Positions 1 through 5,694 are shown, counted from the stretch's first letter. The stretch is 6,250 nt of DNA from Limnohabitans sp. (GCA_018883305.1 VEQI01000210.1:1-6250), one strand, 5' to 3'. The notes: generated by a model from the letters alone, not told the origin. Translations and numbers: made by a program.

Positions 1-386
1 CCACTGGCATGGCCCATCCAGCCCAGGTGGAGGCCATGGCCGAAGCCATGCGCCAGGCCTTCCCCCAATTGCAAATGACCTTTCATTTCCACAACACGCG
101 TGGCATGGGATTGGCCAACGTGATGGCCGCGGCACGCGCCGGGATCGACCGCTTTGACGGGTCGCTGGGTGGCCTGGGTGGCTGTCCCTACGCACCGGGA
201 GCCAGTGGCAACATTTCCAGCGAAGACGCCATTCACCTGTTGATGTGTCTGGGTTATGAGACCGGCATCGATCTGGACCGATTGCTGACCATCGGGCGTG
301 GTCTGCCCGAGTTGGTGGGCCACGGCGTGCCGGGTCAGATGATCAAGGCAGGTCGCATCACCGACCTGCATCCGTCTCCGGTCTGA
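1..386 (+). CDS. Hydroxymethylglutaryl-CoA lyase-type enzyme, C-terminal part (5' truncated by window)
   Basis: The visible 127 residues (reading from base 3) are the end of a DRE-TIM metallolyase of the HMG-CoA lyase family, which cleaves 3-hydroxy-3-methylglutaryl-CoA to acetyl-CoA and acetoacetate in leucine or acyl-CoA breakdown. Seen directly: an HFHNTRG segment whose two His (visible residues 28 and 30) match the metal-ligand pair of the family; the signature GGLGGCPYAPGASGN with the catalytic-loop Cys at visible residue 61; and Asn at 70. Spacings His-Cys (33) and Cys-Asn (9) equal those I know for the human enzyme (H233, C266, N275). The usual HDT after the first metal His is HNT here, which I believe is common in bacterial members. 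The sequence ends in a short tail after a VPGQ segment. The N-terminal half of the barrel lies outside the window. Bacterial relatives often sit beside CaiB-type CoA transferases and may act on other 3-hydroxyacyl-CoAs, so the exact substrate is open. It converges on aroQ with a 30-base gap. Confidence 0.9.
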   Translation, partial: TGMAHPAQVEAMAEAMRQAFPQLQMTFHFHNTRGMGLANVMAAARAGIDRFDGSLGGLGGCPYAPGASGNISSEDAIHLLMCLGYETGIDLDRLLTIGRGLPELVGHGVPGQMIKAGRITDLHPSPV

Positions 387-416
387 GCAAGGTCCCAGAA
401 CGGACGAAGGGGGATC

Positions 417-875
417 TCAGCCCTGCGCCTGCTTGCGCATCAGGCCGTCCATGGCCAGCAGATAACCCTGCACGCCAAACCCCACGATAATGCCCGCCGC
501 GGCGGGAGACACATAGGAGTGGTGGCGGAAGCTCTCGCGCGCATGCACGTTGGAGATGTGGATCTCGATCACCGGCAAGCCATCCACCCCTTTGATGGCG
601 TCGTGCAGCGCCACCGAAGTGTGCGTGAAGGCCCCGGGATTGAATACGGTGCCCACGGCCTGACCGGCCTTGAAGAGCCGACCATACTCATGGATCTTGT
701 CGATCAGGGCACCTTCCCAGTTGCTTTGAAAGCACTCCAGTTCAACCCCCAGCTGCCGGGCCTTGTCTTGGCACATGGCCTCCACGTCAGCCAGGGTGGT
801 TCGCCCATATTGCTCAGGCTCGCGCAAGCCCAGCAGATTGAGATTGGGTCCATTGAGAAGCAGCATCTTTTTCAT
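417..875 (-). CDS. aroQ: Type II 3-dehydroquinate dehydratase
   Basis: A 152-residue protein of normal length for the dodecameric, flavodoxin-fold type II dehydroquinases, which convert 3-dehydroquinate to 3-dehydroshikimate in the cytoplasm (shikimate pathway, or quinate catabolism). Motifs in order: NGPNLNLLGLREPEQYG (residues 8-24) with the flexible-loop Arg18 and catalytic Tyr23; FQSNWEGALID (49-59); NPGAFTHTS (79-87), where Asn79 and the Thr/Ser contact substrate; and EIHISNVHARE (104-114) with catalytic His111, followed by FRHHSYVSP. All expected catalytic residues are present. The ATG at 875 gives MKKMLLLNGPN; a second ATG three codons later is possible, and neither has a clear Shine-Dalgarno. 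It stands alone: downstream is a convergent lyase rather than the accB-accC pair that commonly follows aroQ in related bacteria. It is divergent from the CMD operon, with 83 bases between starts. The family assignment is secure; whether it is biosynthetic or catabolic cannot be told from sequence. Confidence 0.96.
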   Translation of the reverse strand: MKKMLLLNGPNLNLLGLREPEQYGRTTLADVEAMCQDKARQLGVELECFQSNWEGALIDKIHEYGRLFKAGQAVGTVFNPGAFTHTSVALHDAIKGVDGLPVIEIHISNVHARESFRHHSYVSPAAAGIIVGFGVQGYLLAMDGLMRKQAQG

Positions 876-958
876 GCGGGCATTGTGACATGAAGGTGCG
901 GGCTATGATCCCCCCATCTGCCGAACAAGTCTGGCCTCTTTGACCAACCCCGCGCAAT
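876..958. promoter_or_regulatory. Divergent intergenic region between aroQ and the CMD operon, with a candidate + strand promoter
   Basis: These 83 bases must hold the control signals for both directions. On the + strand, TATGAT at 904-909 matches the -10 consensus at five of six positions, with TTGTGA at 883-888 as a poor -35 at a short 15-base spacing. This would start transcription near 916 and leave a leader of about 43 bases for the CMD gene. On the minus strand I found no convincing promoter pair for aroQ. No good operator palindrome is visible. This is a motif-level inference only. Confidence 0.3.
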
Positions 959-1480
959 ATGACCCCCACAACTGCCCCCTCTTCCGGCGCCGATGTGATC
1001 GACCAGTTGGTCGGCCTCGCCGCCGGCCAACCGCTGCACACTGTCCGCCATCAGCGCGACAAGGTGGTTCACGCCACCCAGGGCAGCTACGAAGCGCTGC
1101 TCAGCCCCGACGTGGAAGGCCTGAGCGTTCAAGAACGCTTGCTGGTGGGGTGGTATGCCGCTCGGCTGACCCCCTGCCCGGCTTTGGCGCAGCACTACGC
1201 CGTTCAACTGGATGCCAGCTGGCCCGATGCTGTTCGTCAGGCCATTGTGCAAGACCAACTGCCGTCGCTGCCCGATGCCCGTCTTCGGGCCATTCTTCAA
1301 TTTGTCCGCGCCCTGATCACCAAGCCCATCAGTGGCGACCAAGCCATGCTGCACACCTTGCCCGCGGCAGGCCTGAGCACGCCGGCCGTGGTGGCCTTGG
1401 CCCAGTGGATTGCCTTTTTGTCGTACCAGGGCCGATTGGTCACGGGTTTGCAAGCGCTCAAGCGCTGGCGTGGTCAGTGA
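959..1480 (+). CDS. CMD-domain protein without CxxC (resembles the Avi_7170 family)
   Basis: A 173-residue, mostly helical protein of the carboxymuconolactone decarboxylase/AhpD superfamily. Visible core: helical region from about residue 45, QERLLVGWYAARL (58-70), then TPCPALAQHY (71-80), where one Cys73 and His79 stand in the position of the usual CxxC...H redox centre. The second Cys is absent, so it is unlikely to work alone as an AhpD-type disulfide reductase. The start has a DVIDQLVGLAAG segment. My recollection is that such proteins (TIGR04029-like) occur beside an AhpD-like partner of the Avi_7169 family, which is what follows here 14 bases after its stop. That placement suggests translational coupling or a heteromeric complex. 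The ATG at 959 is the only start available: an in-frame stop lies at 941-943. It has no clear Shine-Dalgarno. Substrate is unknown; membership in the CMD superfamily is fairly sure, the subfamily name less so. Confidence 0.78.
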   Translation: MTPTTAPSSGADVIDQLVGLAAGQPLHTVRHQRDKVVHATQGSYEALLSPDVEGLSVQERLLVGWYAARLTPCPALAQHYAVQLDASWPDAVRQAIVQDQLPSLPDARLRAILQFVRALITKPISGDQAMLHTLPAAGLSTPAVVALAQWIAFLSYQGRLVTGLQALKRWRGQ

Positions 1481-1494
1481 ACAGGAGCACCCTC

Positions 1495-2082
1495 ATGAGC
1501 ACTTTGCTGGAATCACACGGCTTCACGAATGCCACCCTGGGCTGGAAGGCCTGGCTGGACACGGTTCAACTGGATCAGGCCACACCGGCGCAAATGCAGG
1601 TGCTGGAGAGCAGCCACCCGCAGGCCAAGGTCTCGGACTATTACCTGCTGCTGGTGCATCAAGCGCGCATTCTGGAACAACGCTCCACGGCGTTCAACGC
1701 CATCATGTATGCCCCCGGTGGTCTGTCACGCGCAGAGCGCGAGCTGGCCTCCACGGTGGTCTCGCGCGTCAATGGCTGCGTGTACTGCGCCTCGGTGCAT
1801 GCGCAGCGCTTTGAGCAACTGGCCAAGCGTCAGGACGTGATTGCGCAGGTGTTTGCAGACCCGGCCACGGCGGGCACCAACGCGCGTGAGCGCGCCATCG
1901 TGGCGTTCTCCATCGAGCTCACGTTGCAGCCCAACGACATTCCCGACAGCAGCCTGCAACGCCTGGCGGATGCGGGCCTGAGCGATGCGGAAATCCTGGA
2001 CCTGATCCATGCGATTGCCATCTTTGCCTGGGCCAATCGGTTGATGCTCAATCTGGGTGAGCCGGTATTTCCGGCCTCCTAA
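1495..2082 (+). CDS. AhpD-like alkylhydroperoxidase domain protein with complete CxxC redox site (resembles the Avi_7169 family)
   Basis: A 195-residue protein of the CMD/AhpD superfamily. The redox motif is complete: Glu83, Cys95, Cys98 and His102 in ERELAS...CVYCASVH. The spacings (12 from Glu to first Cys, 4 from second Cys to His) equal those of the proton-relay site of Mycobacterium AhpD (E118, C130, C133, H137). The AhpD His132 between the cysteines is Tyr97 here. The expected role is thiol-dependent peroxide reduction or a related redox step; the true substrate is unknown. C-terminal helices (about 120-185) carry a LSDAEILDLIHAIAIFAWANR segment seen in peroxidase-related CMD proteins. 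The ATG at 1495 is preceded by AGGAG at 1482-1486 with an 8-base spacer, so the start is well supported. It follows the Cys-poor CMD gene after 14 bases and precedes the SDR-like gene by 37, which suggests one operon. Resemblance to the Avi_7169/TIGR04030 family is from memory. Confidence 0.88.
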   Translation: MSTLLESHGFTNATLGWKAWLDTVQLDQATPAQMQVLESSHPQAKVSDYYLLLVHQARILEQRSTAFNAIMYAPGGLSRAERELASTVVSRVNGCVYCASVHAQRFEQLAKRQDVIAQVFADPATAGTNARERAIVAFSIELTLQPNDIPDSSLQRLADAGLSDAEILDLIHAIAIFAWANRLMLNLGEPVFPAS

Positions 2083-2119
2083 AATCCCGACCCACTTCAT
2101 CACACACACAGGAGATTTC

Positions 2120-2914
2120 ATGGATCTGCAACTCGCGCAAAAACACGTGCTCATCACCGGTGGCAGCAAAGGCATTGGTCTGGCTTGTGCAGAAGCTTTT
2201 CTACAAGAAGGCGCTCGTGTGACGCTGGTGTCACGGGATCCCGCCAATCTGACACAAGGCGCAGCCAAACTCAACGCCAGCGCTGACCGCTCGGCAAGCA
2301 TCTTCACCGTGTCGGCCAACTTACGTGATCCGGTCGATGCCGTCCGCGCGCTGGACGCCGCCGAAAAACACTTTGGCCCGGTCGATGTGCTGGTGAACTC
2401 TGCCGGCGCGGCCAAGAGGACACCCGCTGCTGAGCTGACTCCTGAAGCCTGGCAAGACGCCATGCAAGCCAAGTACTTCACCTACATCCACATGATGGAC
2501 CCGGTGGTCAAGCGCATGGCGGCACGTCAGTGTGGCGTCATCGTCAACGTCATTGGGCAGGGTGGCAAGGTGGCCAACCCGATTCACATGCCAGGTGGCG
2601 CAGCCAATGCGGCCCTGATGCTGGTGACGGCGGGCATGGCGGCAGCCTATGGGGCACAGGGCGTGCGCGTCACCGCAGTCAACCCTGGACTGACCCTGAC
2701 CGACCGTCTGCAAGAAGGTTTGAATGCCGAGGCGCGCGCCGGCGGCATCAGCCCCGAAGAAGCGTTGGCGCGCTCCAGCGCCAAGTTGCCGCTGGGACGC
2801 ATTGCCCGCCCGGAAGAAATTGCCGACACGGTGGTGTATCTGGCCTCCGCCCGAGCCAGCTATGTGACCGGCGCCACGTTGGCCATGGACGGCGCCGTCA
2901 CGCCACTGATCTGA
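2120..2914 (+). CDS. SDR-fold oxidoreductase-like protein lacking the catalytic tetrad
   Basis: A 264-residue Rossmann-fold protein of classical short-chain dehydrogenase length. The nucleotide-binding part looks intact: TGGSKGIG at 13-20, VLVNSAG at 90-96 in place of NNAG, and NPG at 188-190. A C-terminal ASYVTGATLAMDGA segment (246-259) is typical of FabG-like SDRs. Ungapped comparison with FabG places Lys118 at the tetrad Asn, Gly146 at the Ser, Gly159 at the Tyr and Asn163 at the Lys; the usual YxxxK is replaced by GGAAN within HMPGGAANAAL. It is therefore not expected to work by the standard Tyr/Lys mechanism. Similar proteins with the PGGAANAAL motif exist, I believe, in Burkholderiales and resemble the divergent BKR-like SDR class, so the change is probably ancestral, not recent decay. 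The start is supported by AGGAGA at 2110-2115. It is probably co-transcribed with the two CMD genes. Function and substrate are unknown. Confidence 0.88.
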   Translation: MDLQLAQKHVLITGGSKGIGLACAEAFLQEGARVTLVSRDPANLTQGAAKLNASADRSASIFTVSANLRDPVDAVRALDAAEKHFGPVDVLVNSAGAAKRTPAAELTPEAWQDAMQAKYFTYIHMMDPVVKRMAARQCGVIVNVIGQGGKVANPIHMPGGAANAALMLVTAGMAAAYGAQGVRVTAVNPGLTLTDRLQEGLNAEARAGGISPEEALARSSAKLPLGRIARPEEIADTVVYLASARASYVTGATLAMDGAVTPLI

Positions 2915-2924
2915 ACGCGCAGAA

Positions 2925-2949
2925 CGCGCGCGTGCTCAGCGTGCGCGCG
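2925..2949. terminator. Strong GC hairpin between convergent genes (terminator-like, no U tract)
   Basis: Bases 2925-2935 and 2939-2949 form an 11-pair stem around a 3-base loop (TCA, 2936-2938). On the + strand all pairs form, two of them as G-U wobbles (2932/2942 and 2933/2941). On the minus transcript those two become C-A mismatches, so folding favours the SDR operon mRNA. The loop is exactly the complement of the helicase stop codon. No run of T follows in either direction, so it may act as a 3' stabilising or Rho-assisted end and not a classic intrinsic terminator. Confidence 0.5.
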
Positions 2950-4852
2950 GCTTGAACGCCACGCGGGCACCGCCAGCCGGCTTGCCGTTGCTGCGGATTT
3001 GCATCGGACCACGACGCTCCGCGCCTTTGCCCGGGGCACGGCCTGCCCCATCCGCGTGACGCGGTGCGCCCTCGCCTTTGCGCTTGAAACCATCAGGCTT
3101 TTGGCCAAAGCCCTCGCCATGGCGACCCCCGGCATCCGCACGACGGTTGAAACCGTCATCGCGACGCTGGAATCCGTCTTCACGTCGTTGGAAGCCCTCG
3201 CCCGAGAAACCTTCGCTCTTGCGGGCAAAGCCCTCGCCGCGTGACTTGAAGCCGTCACCACGACCTTGCGGCTGGCGGTCTTGGCCCCAGCCACCACCCC
3301 ATCCGCCGCCACCGCGGTGCTCCGAGCGGCCCTTGCCACCACTACGGCGATCTTGCGGTTTGCGCGCAGGCTGCAGACGCTGCGTCGGCTCCAGACCAGG
3401 AATCACTTCGGTCTGCAGCGGCTGGCGGGTATAGGCCTCGAAGCCTTGAATCTTGCGTTGATCGCGGAACTCGGCCAGCGTGACCGCCAGACCATCACGG
3501 CCCGCACGGCCCGTGCGGCCAATGCGGTGCACATAATCCTCGGACTTCATCGGCAGACCGTAATTGAACACGTGGCTGATGGAGGGCACGTCGATGCCGC
3601 GCGCGGCCACATCAGTGGCCACCAAAATTTGCACTTGGCCGTTGCGCAACGCCATCAGACGGCGGTTGCGCAAAGCCTGGCTGAGCGCACCATGCAACGC
3701 CACGGCAGCAAAGCCGGCCTGCTGCAAGTCTTGCGCCAGCGCGTCGCACTCAATCTGGGTGCTGGCAAACACGATGGCCTGCTCGATGCTGGGCTCGCGC
3801 AGCCAGTGGTCCAACAAGCGGCGCTTGTGGTCACGGTTGTCGGCCCAGAACAGGGTTTGACGAATGTTGGCGTGTTTTTCCTGCGGCGAATCGATCTGCA
3901 CGCGCTGCGGCGTACGCATGACGCGGGTGGCCAATTGCTGGATGCGCGGCGCAAAGGTGGCGCTGAACATCATGGTCTGATGGCGATCGATCGTCAGCTG
4001 ATTGACCTCGGCCAGGTCTTCGGAGAAGCCCAGGTCCAGCATGCGGTCGGCTTCGTCCAGCACCAGGAATTGCACCTGCTCCAACTGGATCTGACCTGAG
4101 CGCTGCAGGTCCAGCAATCGACCCGGCGTGGCCACCACGAGATCCGCATTTTGCAGGCGAGCGATCTGCATGGCGTAAGGCATGCCACCCACCACGTGCG
4201 CAATGCGCAGACCCTTGGCATGGCGCACCAGGTCGATGGCGTCATGCGCCACCTGTTGTGCAAGCTCACGGGTGGGGCACAGCACCAGTGCACCGGGCAC
4301 GCTGGGTTTGAAGTTGCGCGGATGGGTCGGGTCCTTGCGCTTGGGACGACGCGGCGTGGGCAAGCCGGCCGCAGCAGCTTCGGCCACTTTGCGGGCCCAT
4401 TCTTGTGCCTCGGCTTCCGCGCAGGCCTGGCGCTGCTGCAACAGGGTGTGCAACAGAGGCAACAGGAAAGCGGCGGTCTTGCCACTGCCGGTCTGGCTGG
4501 ACACCATCAGGTCGATGTGCTCATCCTCGCCGGTGGACTGCGGCAAAGCCATGGGAATGGCTTTGGCTTGAACAGGGGTGGGCTCGGTGAAGCCCAGATC
4601 AACCACGGCAGCCACCAACTCGGGCGCCAGACCGAGATCGGCAAAGGGGTTGGCCTGGGTGGTGGTCACGGTCGCAGTCTCCGTGCTCAACGGTGCAGAA
4701 ATCGCTGCAGTTGCAGCTATCACGTCAGTAGCAGAAGCTTCAGCCGCATCAAGCGTTTCAACCGGCTCGGGCGACAAGGTCACCTCAGGCACGGATGTTT
4801 CAATGGACAAGGTAGGGGCGTGCTCGCCCACGTGAACGTAGGAATCAGTCAT
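2936..4852 (-). CDS. DEAD-box ATP-dependent RNA helicase (RhlE-like) with Gly/Arg-rich heptad-repeat tail
   Basis: A 638-residue superfamily 2 RNA helicase acting on cytoplasmic RNA (ribosome assembly, decay or cold adaptation). Motifs in order: Q motif GFTEPTPVQ 87-95, I SQTGSGKT 119-126, Ia PTRELAQQ 193-200, GG 222-223, Ib TPGR 242-245, II DEAD 266-269, III SAT 297-299, IV around VFAST 361-365, V ATDVAARGID 412-421, VI HRIGRTGR 442-449. All are intact. Unusual parts: a low-complexity Thr/Ala/Ser/Glu N-terminus (1-66), a charged insertion of about 45 residues between motifs I and Ia (about 140-187, with RRPKRK), and a tail from about 500 with a Gly/Trp patch (513-523) followed by [DE]GF heptads (532-606), probably disordered and RNA-binding. 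I chose the ATG at 4852 because AGGCGG lies 8 bases upstream; an in-frame TTG/ATG at 4912/4909 would add 19-20 residues but lacks a ribosome site. The exact paralogue (RhlE or another) is uncertain. Confidence 0.95.
   Translation of the reverse strand: MTDSYVHVGEHAPTLSIETSVPEVTLSPEPVETLDAAEASATDVIAATAAISAPLSTETATVTTTQANPFADLGLAPELVAAVVDLGFTEPTPVQAKAIPMALPQSTGEDEHIDLMVSSQTGSGKTAAFLLPLLHTLLQQRQACAEAEAQEWARKVAEAAAAGLPTPRRPKRKDPTHPRNFKPSVPGALVLCPTRELAQQVAHDAIDLVRHAKGLRIAHVVGGMPYAMQIARLQNADLVVATPGRLLDLQRSGQIQLEQVQFLVLDEADRMLDLGFSEDLAEVNQLTIDRHQTMMFSATFAPRIQQLATRVMRTPQRVQIDSPQEKHANIRQTLFWADNRDHKRRLLDHWLREPSIEQAIVFASTQIECDALAQDLQQAGFAAVALHGALSQALRNRRLMALRNGQVQILVATDVAARGIDVPSISHVFNYGLPMKSEDYVHRIGRTGRAGRDGLAVTLAEFRDQRKIQGFEAYTRQPLQTEVIPGLEPTQRLQPARKPQDRRSGGKGRSEHRGGGGWGGGWGQDRQPQGRGDGFKSRGEGFARKSEGFSGEGFQRREDGFQRRDDGFNRRADAGGRHGEGFGQKPDGFKRKGEGAPRHADGAGRAPGKGAERRGPMQIRSNGKPAGGARVAFKPRAR
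3035..3259 (-). repeat. Degenerate 21-base tandem repeat inside the helicase gene, encoding [DE]GF heptads
   Basis: Residues 532-606 of the helicase split into eleven units of pattern [GSED]-[DE]-G-F-x-x-[RK], for example GDGFKSR, GEGFARK, EDGFQRR, DDGFNRR, GEGFGQK, PDGFKRK. The acidic position recurs at residues 533, 540, 547, then 552, 559, 566, 573, 580, 587, 594 and 601: seven-residue spacing with one shortened five-residue unit (SEGFS). The units at 573, 594 and 601 have lost the Phe. At DNA level this is a diverged 21-base repeat; the last units are the most decayed. Confidence 0.85.
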
Positions 4853-4893
4853 GGTCGTCACCGCCTGGCGTGGCAGGTCGGCGTCATCTGAAA

Positions 4894-4913
4894 GTTGATG
4901 GGACAACATCAAC
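4894..4913. repeat. Inverted repeat in helicase leader (7-bp arms, 6-base loop)
   Basis: GTTGATG at 4894-4900 and CATCAAC at 4907-4913 are perfect inverted copies. On the minus strand the upstream arm contains the alternative in-frame TTG and ATG of the helicase (4912 and 4909), so folding would hide these upstream starts. It lies about 40 bases before the chosen start codon at 4852. This is an RNA hairpin or protein site by inference only. Confidence 0.5.
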
Positions 4914-4928
4914 CTGCAGACAAATTCA

Positions 4929-4947
4929 GCGTCGAGAGCGTCGACGC
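4929..4947. repeat. Inverted repeat in helicase leader (7-bp arms, 5-base loop)
   Basis: GCGTCGA at 4929-4935 and TCGACGC at 4941-4947 are perfect inverted copies around a 5-base spacer. In the helicase transcript this would make a stable 7-pair GC-rich hairpin about 60-75 bases downstream of the predicted transcription start. It could also be a DNA operator. Next to it (4951-4963) GGCC-AGAAA-GGCC gives a further short hairpin. Confidence 0.5.
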
Positions 4948-5062
4948 GACGGCCAGAAAGGCCTCAAGGCGTGAGGATGATGCGTTCGGATTGCTCGAAG
5001 GCAATACGCTGATTATGGCACACCCTGGGGTTTTCCCTAAATTTCAAAGGTTATCCGTTGGC

Positions 5063-5656
5063 TCAGGGCAACAGGAAGTGTTTGCGGTAGTGCACCAGTT
5101 CGTCAATGGATTCATGCACGTCGGCCAGCGCCGTGTGCATTTGGCGCTTTTTGAAAGCCGCGTAGACCTCGGGTTTCCAGCGCCGCGCCAGCTCTTTCAG
5201 CGTGCTCACATCCAGGTTGCGGTAATGCAGCCAGCCCTCCAGGCGCGGCATGTACTTCACCAGGAAACGACGGTCCTGGCTGATGGTGTTGCCGCACAGC
5301 GGGGAACTGCTCTTGGGCACATAACGCTGGATGAAGGCCAGTAGCTCGGCCTCGGCCTGCGCTTCGGTCATTGTCGAGGCCTTGACCTTGTCGATCAGGC
5401 CGCTGCGGCCATGCGTTCCCTTGTTCCAGGCATCCATGGCATTGAGGATGTCATCGGGTTGATGAATCACCAACACGGGTCCTTCGACACGAGGCGTCAG
5501 GTCAGGACCGGTGATCACTACCGCGATCTCGATCAGGCGTTCACGTTCGGGGTCGAGCCCGGTCATTTCACAATCGATCCAGACCAGATTCAGGTCGGAC
5601 TTGGCCAGTGCCGGCAGCGTCACATCAGTAGAAGTCATGCCCGGATTGTCTCGCAT
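5063..5656 (-). CDS. orn: Oligoribonuclease
   Basis: A 197-residue DEDDh 3'-5' exoribonuclease that degrades 2-5-nucleotide RNAs (including pGpG from c-di-GMP turnover) to mononucleotides in the cytoplasm, as a homodimer. All catalytic residues are visible: Asp28 and Glu30 in WIDCEMTGL, Asp128 in SQDRRF, and His174 and Asp179 in HTALADVHESIDEL. Their spacings (100, 146 and 151 from the first Asp) are the same as in E. coli Orn (D12, D112, H158, D163). Other family blocks are AWNKGTHGRSGL and STLKELARRWKP. The start is uncertain: the ATG at 5656 has AAGGAG about 15 bases upstream, which is rather far; the ATG at 5638 (MTSTDV...) has no ribosome site but gives a length nearer that of relatives. 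The gene lies on the same strand as the helicase, 210 bases upstream of it, and is divergent from the M48 protease gene, with 38 bases between starts. Confidence 0.96.
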   Translation of the reverse strand: MRDNPGMTSTDVTLPALAKSDLNLVWIDCEMTGLDPERERLIEIAVVITGPDLTPRVEGPVLVIHQPDDILNAMDAWNKGTHGRSGLIDKVKASTMTEAQAEAELLAFIQRYVPKSSSPLCGNTISQDRRFLVKYMPRLEGWLHYRNLDVSTLKELARRWKPEVYAAFKKRQMHTALADVHESIDELVHYRKHFLLP

Positions 5657-5694
5657 CGGCAGGGGGCGCTCTCCTTCGCCTACACTCTGGCGCC

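Larger units (their letters stand above)
4853..5062 (-). promoter_or_regulatory. Leader and promoter region of the DEAD-box helicase
   Basis: This 210-base gap between orn and the helicase holds no credible gene. Reading the minus strand, CATAAT at 5012-5017 preceded by TG (TGCCATAAT, 5012-5020) fits an extended -10 promoter. No proper -35 lies at 17 bases; a TTGAAA is 24 bases upstream of the -10, too far. Transcription would begin near 5005, giving a 5' leader of about 150 bases. The leader contains several small inverted repeats (separate entries) and ends in the ribosome site AGGCGG 8 bases before the ATG. Near the orn end, GGG-AAAA-CCC is a weak hairpin without a T tract. Confidence 0.4.

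Noticed and set aside
387..416. Possible terminator between the convergent lyase and aroQ genes
   Set aside because: Only imperfect, distant complementary stretches and no T tract; nothing that can be called in 30 bases.
940..1494. Open frame reading through the first CMD gene into the frame of the AhpD-like gene, from a TTG at 940
   Set aside because: The part before 1495 encodes low-complexity Arg/Ser/Pro/His-rich sequence, the wrong-frame shadow of the 959-1480 gene. The Shine-Dalgarno and family length both support the start at 1495.
2099..2110. CA dinucleotide run just upstream of the SDR gene
   Set aside because: Only about five units, too short to suggest phase variation; it is simply part of the leader before the ribosome site.
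872..2481. Minus-strand open frames opposite the CMD and SDR genes (872-1453 and 1726-2481)
   Set aside because: Compositionally odd, without ribosome sites or family motifs, and fully covered by well-supported + strand genes.
4858..4887. Nine-codon upstream ORF in the helicase leader ending 5 bases before the start codon
   Set aside because: It has no Shine-Dalgarno, no codon pattern of an attenuator peptide, and an ORF this short occurs often by chance.
3266..4891. Long + strand open frames antisense to the helicase (3266-4099 and 4151-4891)
   Set aside because: They lie opposite a gene with every helicase motif and encode His/Gln/Arg/Gly-rich sequence with no recognisable domain, as expected from antisense frames in high-GC DNA.
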